From Actinomycetota bacterium (lineage in GTDB: Bacteria > Actinomycetota > Actinomycetes > S36-B12 > UBA10799), in NCBI GenBank assembly GCA_003452655.1, contig DMNR01000035.1, positions 1 through 10,711 on the forward strand: DNA of 10,711 nt, written 5' to 3'. The position numbers were made by a program, and so were the translations under genes. Shown here in pieces: positions 6,738 through 10,711 of this stretch (positions are counted from its first letter, which is position 1; every line of letters begins with the position of its first letter). The notes beneath the pieces are model-generated. The model was not told the origin of the DNA, did no database searches, and saw only the letters and a program-made list of their open reading frames with translations.

Positions 6738-6813
6738 AACGCAGATCCCCACCGTGTCGCCCTTTTGGATGCCAATTGGCCCCAAAAAGGGCGACACGGT
6801 GGGGATCTGCGTT
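6738..6813. terminator. Perfect 29-bp hairpin between convergent sseC and dsrE-like genes
   Basis: The arm at 6738-6766 is the exact reverse complement of 6785-6813, giving 29 uninterrupted pairs. The 18-nt loop itself contains a 10-nt palindrome GCCAATTGGC (6771-6780), and two further G-C pairs are possible past one bulged A (6784). On the plus strand the arm runs into TTTT (6812-6815). Placement between convergent stops (6721 and 6839) fits a bidirectional terminator. The stem is far longer and more perfect than an ordinary intrinsic terminator, so it could also be a copy of an interspersed palindromic repeat. Confidence 0.8.
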
Positions 6814-6836
6814 TTGGTCTGCCGCGTAAGGATGGG

Positions 6837-7196
6837 TTAGTAGACCAGGGCCTGAGTATCTGGGGACAGGGCTTCCTCAACGAAGGTGGCCGCTCCGGCT
6901 ACGCGAACCCCGGGCAAGAGATCATCGGCGCTCAGATTCCGCCGCTGCGCACACTGGCTGCAAACCGTGAGCGTGCCGCCAGTGATGATCAAGTCCCGCA
7001 GGCCGGCCAATGGCGTCGAGTGAGGCAGCGTGAACATCTCGGCGCGACCCGGAACAGCGAACCAACTTGCATCGCCCGTCAGCCACAGCGAGACACGAAC
7101 ACCCGCGGCGAGCGCGGTGGCAGTCACCGTGAACGCCTGCGAGCACCGTTCCGGATCGTCGGCGCCCGACGTCAGCTTCACGACCAACTGCTGCAT
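6837..7196 (-). CDS. DsrE-family small protein
   Basis: This 119-residue protein begins MQQLVVKLTSGADDPERCSQ, followed by AFTVTATALAAGVRVSLWLTGDASWF, a central TLTVCSQCAQRR with C79-x-x-C82, and VAGAATFVEEAL near the end. The layout matches the DsrE/F family, small alpha/beta proteins that bind or relay sulfur on cysteines, and I recall close relatives annotated so in many actinobacteria. C18, C79 and C82 are candidate sulfur carriers. A longer form from a TTG at 7253 adds 19 basic residues (GRKRRHDGW). I chose ATG at 7196 because the family core starts there, with only a weak AAAAGGCGG about 12 nt upstream. It points toward sseC across the 29-bp hairpin, inside the sulfur gene cluster. Confidence 0.82.
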   Translation of the reverse strand: MQQLVVKLTSGADDPERCSQAFTVTATALAAGVRVSLWLTGDASWFAVPGRAEMFTLPHSTPLAGLRDLIITGGTLTVCSQCAQRRNLSADDLLPGVRVAGAATFVEEALSPDTQALVY

Positions 7197-7309
7197 CCAA
7201 CCATCGTGCCGCCTTTTGCGACCTAATGCCGAGCCAAGCCAGCCATCCGGCAAGGTGTAATAGACGACGGCCGTGTCGCGCCATGCTGTGGGTCCGGAAC
7301 TGCCTCAGC

Positions 7310-7315
7310 TAGGCT
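7310..7315 (+). promoter_or_regulatory. -10 element for the leaderless small membrane ORF
   Basis: TAGGCT fits TAnnnT and ends 6 nt before the GTG at 7322. The same bases read TAGCCT on the minus strand (7316 to 7311), so a divergent start toward the DsrE-like gene is also possible. No strong -35 is seen on either side. Confidence 0.45.
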
Positions 7316-7321
7316 AAGCAC

Positions 7322-7426
7322 GTGTTAGATGCCGTGTTTACCTCCGCCATGGTCCTTGTTGTCCTCGCGTCTGCCTGGTTTGTGGGCTACGTCGTGTACC
7401 GACTTTTCAAGACCGGCCCTCGCTAG
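7322..7426 (+). CDS. Small single-pass membrane peptide (34 aa), leaderless
   Basis: GTG at 7322 opens a 34-codon frame ending with TAG at 7424-7426. The product is one hydrophobic helix (about residues 5-26, LDAVFTSAMVLVVLASAWFV then GYVVYRLFK) with a short basic tail. The YRLFK ending after a single helix looks like tiny membrane proteins seen beside nitrobindin-like genes in actinobacteria, but I cannot name a family. It lacks a Shine-Dalgarno and is preceded by a -10 at the right distance for leaderless translation. The nitrobindin-like ATG comes 13 nt after its stop and has no ribosome site of its own, so reinitiation from this peptide is plausible. Confidence 0.6.
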   Translation: MLDAVFTSAMVLVVLASAWFVGYVVYRLFKTGPR

Positions 7427-7439
7427 CAATCGCCGCGCT

Positions 7440-7976
7440 ATGACTGAGTCAAGCAAGCCATTGCCCAGTGAGCTCCCAGAACCGGTCGTGCCGATCTCGT
7501 GGCTTCTTGGCACGTGGGTGGGAGTCGGGTTGGGAACGTTCCCGACGATTGAGGACTTTCGATTCGGTCAGGAAGTCACCTTCACGAACGACGGTCGCCC
7601 GTTCCTCATTTACACCAGCAAGTCGTGGATCCTCGACGAAGAGGGCAATCGGCTGCGCCCAGCGGCCACGGAGTCAGGATTCTGGCGCCCCCAGCCTGAT
7701 AACCAACTTGAAGTCCTCTTGGTTCACTCAACTGGACACCTTGAGACGTACCTCGGAACCAACGAGGTGACCTCGATCGCCGACGCGACCATTACCGGCG
7801 CTCGATGTGAGCTCAAGACTGATGTGGTGGTCCGAAGCAACAACGCCAAGGAATACGACGGCGGGGTCCGGCTGTATGGACTCATCGAGGGAGATCTCGG
7901 TTGGGCCTATGACATGGCAGCGGTTGGCGAGCCACTCACGAACCACCTCTCCGCTCGTCTGGCAAAAGTCGACTAA
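7440..7976 (+). CDS. Nitrobindin-like heme-binding beta-barrel (DUF1794/THAP4-type)
   Basis: This 178-residue protein has the diagnostic strand pattern WLLGTWVGVGLGTFPTIEDF (residues 21-40), then FGQEVTFTNDGRPFLIYTSKSW, ESGFWRPQPDNQLEVLLVHSTGHLE, and ends LTNHLSARLAKVD with H169 in the position of the axial heme ligand. Nitrobindins are small beta-barrels that bind ferric heme and react with NO or peroxynitrite; the mycobacterial relative is Rv0813c, next to sseC2. The frame stays open upstream to an ATG at 7329, but that would overlap the small membrane ORF and precede the family core with unrelated sequence, so I use ATG at 7440. There is no Shine-Dalgarno, suggesting coupling to the small ORF upstream. 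Confidence 0.87.
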   Translation: MTESSKPLPSELPEPVVPISWLLGTWVGVGLGTFPTIEDFRFGQEVTFTNDGRPFLIYTSKSWILDEEGNRLRPAATESGFWRPQPDNQLEVLLVHSTGHLETYLGTNEVTSIADATITGARCELKTDVVVRSNNAKEYDGGVRLYGLIEGDLGWAYDMAAVGEPLTNHLSARLAKVD

Positions 7977-8031
7977 CGCCTTCAAGGGAAGCATGTTGAC
8001 GAGTTGACTGTTGCACCGAATGTGAAGGCTG

Positions 8032-9090
8032 ATGAGTAGCTCTGAGACTCCGTCCCGCCCGGTGCCCGTAATGCCCCCGGACGGGGCGGCAGACGTTGAT
8101 GTTGCTTGGCACTATGGCGATCCCCACGCGGAACAACGAGCGCTCGTCGATTGCCGAGCAATGGTCGACCTCTCCAATCGCGCCGTGCTAACTGTGTCAG
8201 GGCCTGACCGATTGAGTTGGCTCAATGATTTGGTCACCCACAAAGTCGACGAACTGCTGCCCGGCCAAAGCGCCCTCGCCTTGATCCTTGATCCTCATGG
8301 GCACGTCGAGCATGAGCTACACATGGTCGATGACGGCGATCGGATGTGGATCACTGCCGAACCTGGGACCGGCACGGCGCTCGCCGAGTACCTCGACAAG
8401 ATGCGCTTCATGCGACGGGTCGAGGTTGCGGATGTCTCTGAGCACTACGCGGTGGTCTGGACGACGAAAGAGAGTGCGACTGATCAATTGGGGTGGCAGC
8501 CGCCCCCTGAATTCGCTGGCACCGGTAACACCGAGTCCGGGGAAGACCGCGGTGGTGGTGCACAGCGGTACGTCGAGCAGCGGCCTGCCACGTTCACGGG
8601 CGCCGAACTCATCATCCCCCGCGCAGAGCTAGCTGCGTTTCTGGCAGGCGCGGGAGTCCTGGCGGGCACCTGGGCGCTTGAGGCGCTCAGAGTCGCAGCG
8701 GGTGTACCCCGCCTCGGATTCGAGACTGATCACAAGACCCTGCCCCACGAAGTCGGATGGATTGGTAGCGGCGTGCACTTGGCGAAGGGGTGTTACCGGG
8801 GCCAGGAGACGGTCGCGCGCGTCCACAACTTAGGAAGACCCCCTCGCCGGCTGGTGTTGCTGCACCTCGATGGTTCTGTTGAGGAGCTGCCCGAGCACGG
8901 TGCACAAGTGCTCGCTGACGACAGAGTTGTTGGCTGGATCGCGACGCCTGCCCGGCATTACGAGCTTGGTCCAATTGCCACGGCCATCATCAAGCGGAAT
9001 ACGCCCACGACAGTTCCACTACGCGTCCGATTGCCGGTCGAAGGTCAGTTCGTCAGCGCAAACATTGAGGACATCGTCGTCTCAGGTTGA
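8032..9090 (+). CDS. ygfZ: YgfZ/GcvT-like folate-binding protein
   Basis: This 352-residue protein is related to the T-protein of the glycine cleavage system but carries the YgfZ signature KGCYRGQE (252-259, with C254), which distinguishes it from aminomethyltransferase. Other family features are the N-terminal LVDCRAMVDLSNRAVLTVSGPDRLSWLNDLVT and a middle EALRVAAGVPRLGFETDHKTLPHEVG. YgfZ proteins bind tetrahydrofolate and help assemble or repair certain Fe-S enzymes, which fits the neighbouring sulfur and NO/heme genes. The ATG has GAAGG at only 3 nt; the next in-frame Met (residue 14, codon at 8071) lacks any site. A possible -35 TTGACG (7996-8001) precedes it, but the -10 is poor. Cotranscription with the nitrobindin-like gene (55-bp gap) is also possible. 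Confidence 0.9.
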   Translation: MSSSETPSRPVPVMPPDGAADVDVAWHYGDPHAEQRALVDCRAMVDLSNRAVLTVSGPDRLSWLNDLVTHKVDELLPGQSALALILDPHGHVEHELHMVDDGDRMWITAEPGTGTALAEYLDKMRFMRRVEVADVSEHYAVVWTTKESATDQLGWQPPPEFAGTGNTESGEDRGGGAQRYVEQRPATFTGAELIIPRAELAAFLAGAGVLAGTWALEALRVAAGVPRLGFETDHKTLPHEVGWIGSGVHLAKGCYRGQETVARVHNLGRPPRRLVLLHLDGSVEELPEHGAQVLADDRVVGWIATPARHYELGPIATAIIKRNTPTTVPLRVRLPVEGQFVSANIEDIVVSG

Positions 9091-9199
9091 CGGCCTGGTG
9101 GCCGCGACTAACACCCGGGCTCGTCTCAGGGCTGCGATTTCTCACTAAGACCGGTGAAATATGGGCGAGCCACACTATCGGTAACCCCTGCAGTGCGAC

Positions 9200-9205
9200 T
9201 ATTGT
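9200..9205 (+). promoter_or_regulatory. Possible -10 element for the RsiG-like gene
   Basis: TATTGT fits TAnnnT in the 153-bp gap (9091-9243) that otherwise holds nothing recognisable. It would give a leader of about 30 nt containing AGGGAGG (9233-9239) before the ATG at 9244. The -35 is not clear. Confidence 0.3.
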
Positions 9206-9243
9206 CACGTTGACTAGTCGAAGCTTGAAACAGGGAGGCTGCC

Positions 9244-9777
9244 ATGGGATCCACTGATCCGGGTTCGCGTGTACCTGAGTCGATTGATCTGACCGAACTC
9301 ACACTGGACGATCTGCGACTTGCCAGGCGCCAAGCTGAGAGGGACGAGCAAGATCTCTCCTATGTTCGCCGTCTGCTTCACGGGCGTATCGACATCATCA
9401 AGGCGGAACTTCGTCGCCGCGAGGGAAACGGCGATGAACTCATCGCCAGTCTTCCGAGCATCTTGGCAGATACTCCGAGTGGCGCCAAAGTGTCAAAAGG
9501 CCGCCACGTGAGTATTGACGACGCTGATCTCAACCATCCGGTGGCCCAGGAAGCCCACAACGCCCTCGGTAGCTTGTCGACTACTAACTTCTCGGCAGTG
9601 TCGGACGAGGAGCTCACGCGTGCGGTGGAAGCATTGACCGCCCATGAGCGCAGCGTTTCCGAAGCTCGCACTCAGCTCCACAAGAAGATCGACGGAATGA
9701 GTTCGGAACTCACACGCCGATACCGCGAAGGCAGCGCTCAGGTGGATGATTTGCTAGCTGCTGCTCGCAGGCCGTAA
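9244..9777 (+). CDS. RsiG-like coiled-coil protein with two c-di-GMP-type motifs (putative anti-sigma factor)
   Basis: This 177-residue protein is predicted to be mostly helical, with two long charged helices (about 17-60 and 118-162) joined by a polar loop. Each helix carries the same spaced residues: E35-S39-R42-H46-D50 and E135-S139-R142-H146-D150, exactly 100 residues apart. This is the E-x3-S-x2-R-x3-Q-x3-D signature known from Streptomyces RsiG, where two copies in one chain form an antiparallel coiled coil that binds c-di-GMP and sequesters the sigma factor WhiG. Here Gln is replaced by His in both copies. The ATG follows AGGGAGG at 4 nt. No WhiG/FliA-like sigma gene is in the window, so its partner is unknown. 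c-di-GMP binding is inferred from the motif only. Confidence 0.78.
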   Translation: MGSTDPGSRVPESIDLTELTLDDLRLARRQAERDEQDLSYVRRLLHGRIDIIKAELRRREGNGDELIASLPSILADTPSGAKVSKGRHVSIDDADLNHPVAQEAHNALGSLSTTNFSAVSDEELTRAVEALTAHERSVSEARTQLHKKIDGMSSELTRRYREGSAQVDDLLAAARRP

Positions 9778-9859
9778 CTCTTCGAACACGTTTCGCGGTC
9801 AAAATGCCCCATTTCCATCACTATGTGTGTCACTTCACGCAATCCTTACCGAAATAGTG

Positions 9860-9888
9860 TTTGCAATAGCTAGCACTTTGGGCAAACT
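9860..9888 (+). promoter_or_regulatory. Promoter and candidate operator of the XRE regulator gene
   Basis: TTGCAA (9861-9866) and CAAACT (9883-9888) are separated by 16 nt and would start transcription at the GTG at 9895, six bases past the -10. The two elements overlap an inverted repeat, TTTGC (9860-9864) and GCAAA (9882-9886), with a central GCTAGC palindrome (9869-9874). An inverted repeat that covers both promoter boxes is what autorepression by a dimeric XRE protein would use. The rest of the gap (9778-9859) shows nothing recognisable. Confidence 0.45.
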
Positions 9889-9894
9889 AGAGAT

Positions 9895-10407
9895 GTGACA
9901 CGAATTGACGTTGGGGGACTCGGGGAGTACATCCGCGAGCAGCGAAAGCTGGCAGAGATGTCGTTACGGCAGCTCGCGGCTAACGCTGAGATTTCCAATC
10001 CTTACCTCAGCCAAATTGAACGTGGCATGCGGAAGCCCAGCGCCGAGATCTTGAGTCAGATCGCAAAGGGATTACGGATATCGGCAGAGACGCTATATGT
10101 CCGAGCCGGGATCTTGGACGACGTTCGCGGAGATGTGACGGTTACGGCGGCTTTGCTCGCAGACCAGACCATCACGGATCGTCAGCGCCAAGTCCTGCAA
10201 GAGATCTACGCCGCATTTCAGACAGAGAACGCGGCGGCGAATTCGACTCGAGTTGGGGAGTCCGACACGAGCAGCCCAGATTCAGTGACCGAGAACCTGG
10301 GTAGAACCACAGTAGGTAGTAGGACGCCTGAATCGTCGGGGGGAACTGTCGACTCAGGCGCGCAAAGGGACCACACAGACAATGCACCTGCTCCCAGCGG
10401 TGCGTAA
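9895..10407 (+). CDS. XRE-family transcriptional regulator with low-complexity tail, leaderless
   Basis: This 170-residue protein has an XRE/Cro-type helix-turn-helix (about 9-68): LGEYIREQRKLAEMSLRQLA, NPYLSQIERGMRKPSAEILS and IAKGLRISAETLYVRAG. A short helical segment (LADQTITDRQRQVLQEIYAAF, about 88-108) follows, then about 60 residues rich in Ser, Thr, Gly, Asp and Glu that look disordered. The arrangement resembles mycobacterial Rv0474, which lies just before hbhA, and here too the next gene encodes a Lys-rich protein. GTG at 9895 has no Shine-Dalgarno but lies 6 nt past a plausible -10, so leaderless translation is likely. The stop is 18 nt from the next start, consistent with an operon. 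Confidence 0.85.
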   Translation: MTRIDVGGLGEYIREQRKLAEMSLRQLAANAEISNPYLSQIERGMRKPSAEILSQIAKGLRISAETLYVRAGILDDVRGDVTVTAALLADQTITDRQRQVLQEIYAAFQTENAAANSTRVGESDTSSPDSVTENLGRTTVGSRTPESSGGTVDSGAQRDHTDNAPAPSGA

Positions 10408-10425
10408 TCGAAAGGGATGATCAAC

Positions 10426-10711
10426 ATGGCAACGACCACTGCCAAGAAGGCAACTGCCGTCAAGAAGACCGCAGCTAAGAAGACGACCACGGTCAAGAAG
10501 ACCGCAGCCAAGAAGACCACCGCAGCCAAAAAGACCGCGACCAACGCAACAGCTGCGGCCAAGAAGACGACGACGGTCAAGAGTCCGGCCCGCACGGCGA
10601 AGCCCGTCCGCAAGCCAGCTGCCAAGAACGCCCGCGTCATCAATGTTCCAACTGTTGAGATGCCGAAGCTCGAGGCAATCCGCAAGGGTGAAATGCCGAA
10701 GTTCGATAGCA
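10426..10711 (+). CDS. Lys/Ala/Thr-rich protein, HbhA-like by context (C-terminus off the right edge)
   Basis: The first 95 residues are present. Residues 6-70 are a basic, low-complexity tail built of KKTAA/KKTTTV-like units, similar to histone H1-like and HbhA tails; by residue 72 it turns into VINVPTVEMPKLEAIRKGEMPKFDS, which looks like the start of an ordinary helical domain. HbhA of mycobacteria, a heparin-binding surface and lipid-associated protein also preceded by an Rv0474-type regulator, has its Lys/Ala repeats at the C-terminus instead. If this is a relative, the tail is at the other end. A DNA-binding or nucleoid role is the alternative. Start: ATG at 10426, with AAAGGG 9 nt upstream; the in-frame ATG at 10417 directly abuts that site and is unlikely. 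Confidence 0.7.
   Translation, partial: MATTTAKKATAVKKTAAKKTTTVKKTAAKKTTAAKKTATNATAAAKKTTTVKSPARTAKPVRKPAAKNARVINVPTVEMPKLEAIRKGEMPKFDS
10459..10524 (+). repeat. Two 33-bp imperfect tandem units coding for the Lys-rich tail
   Basis: Codons 12-22 (10459-10491) and 23-33 (10492-10524) both read V-K-K-T-A-A-K-K-T-T followed by T or A, with only a few silent or single differences between the DNA copies. Shorter AAGAAG-centred relatives continue on both sides. Such a tract can change copy number between strains. Confidence 0.7.

Noticed and set aside
9091..9243. Small gene or RNA in the gap after ygfZ
   Set aside because: Only a possible -10 and the ribosome site of the next gene are visible; no frame with support and no stable hairpin found.
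10218..10685. Minus-strand frame rich in AVFLAAVVFLAAVF that looks like a membrane protein
   Set aside because: It is the mirror of the AAG/GCC/ACC codons of the Lys/Ala/Thr-rich gene and of the XRE tail; the hydrophobicity is an artefact of those codons.

Overview
The window looks like the chromosome of an actinomycete (Actinomycetota) with moderately high G+C. The lineage call rests on gene content: mycothiol synthase (mycothiol is made only in actinobacteria), a GlnR-type atypical response regulator, an RsiG-like coiled-coil protein, a DUF6777 membrane protein and a DUF1416/SseC protein. Several genes appear to be leaderless (a TAnnnT -10 element 6-7 nt before the start codon and no Shine-Dalgarno), a habit common in mycobacteria and relatives. 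The gene order resembles, as I recall it, the Mycobacterium block Rv0811c-Rv0819 (YgfZ-like, nitrobindin, sseC, cysA2, thiX, glnR-like, mshD). I see no transposase, integrase, phage, CRISPR array, tRNA or rRNA.

Layout. 1-1171 (-): N-terminal half of polyphosphate kinase ppk1, cut by the left edge, with a tiny coupled ORF possibly ahead of it. 1304-2488 (+): Pro-rich membrane-anchored DUF6777 protein. 2508-3467 (-): mshD. 3558-4714 (+): glnR and a membrane-anchored thioredoxin-like protein overlapping by ATGA. 4772-6721 (+): a sulfur operon that opens with a 25-residue leaderless cysteine-containing leader peptide, followed by DUF4395 membrane protein, CysA2-type sulfurtransferase and SseC/DUF1416. 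It closes with a perfect 29-bp hairpin at 6738-6813, which also faces the convergent DsrE-family gene (6837-7196, -). 7322-9090 (+): a 34-residue membrane peptide, a nitrobindin-like protein and a YgfZ/GcvT-like protein. 9244-9777 (+): an RsiG-like c-di-GMP/anti-sigma coiled-coil protein. 9895-10407 (+): a leaderless XRE regulator. 10426-10711 (+): the start of a Lys/Ala/Thr-rich protein, cut by the right edge.

Functional reading. From mshD to ygfZ the region is largely about thiols, sulfane sulfur and redox: mycothiol synthesis, thioredoxin-like reduction, rhodanese chemistry, DsrE and Fe-S repair. The cysteine leader peptide suggests that the DUF4395-cysA2-sseC operon is read out against cysteinyl-tRNA supply. 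The right end is a different theme: a protein with two intact copies of the RsiG-type c-di-GMP signature, then an XRE regulator paired with a Lys-rich protein, recalling the mycobacterial Rv0474-hbhA pair.

Most worth following: the cysteine leader (4772-4849), the RsiG homologue with Gln-to-His substitution in both ligand motifs (9244-9777), the long perfect hairpin (6738-6813), and the XRE/Lys-rich pair.
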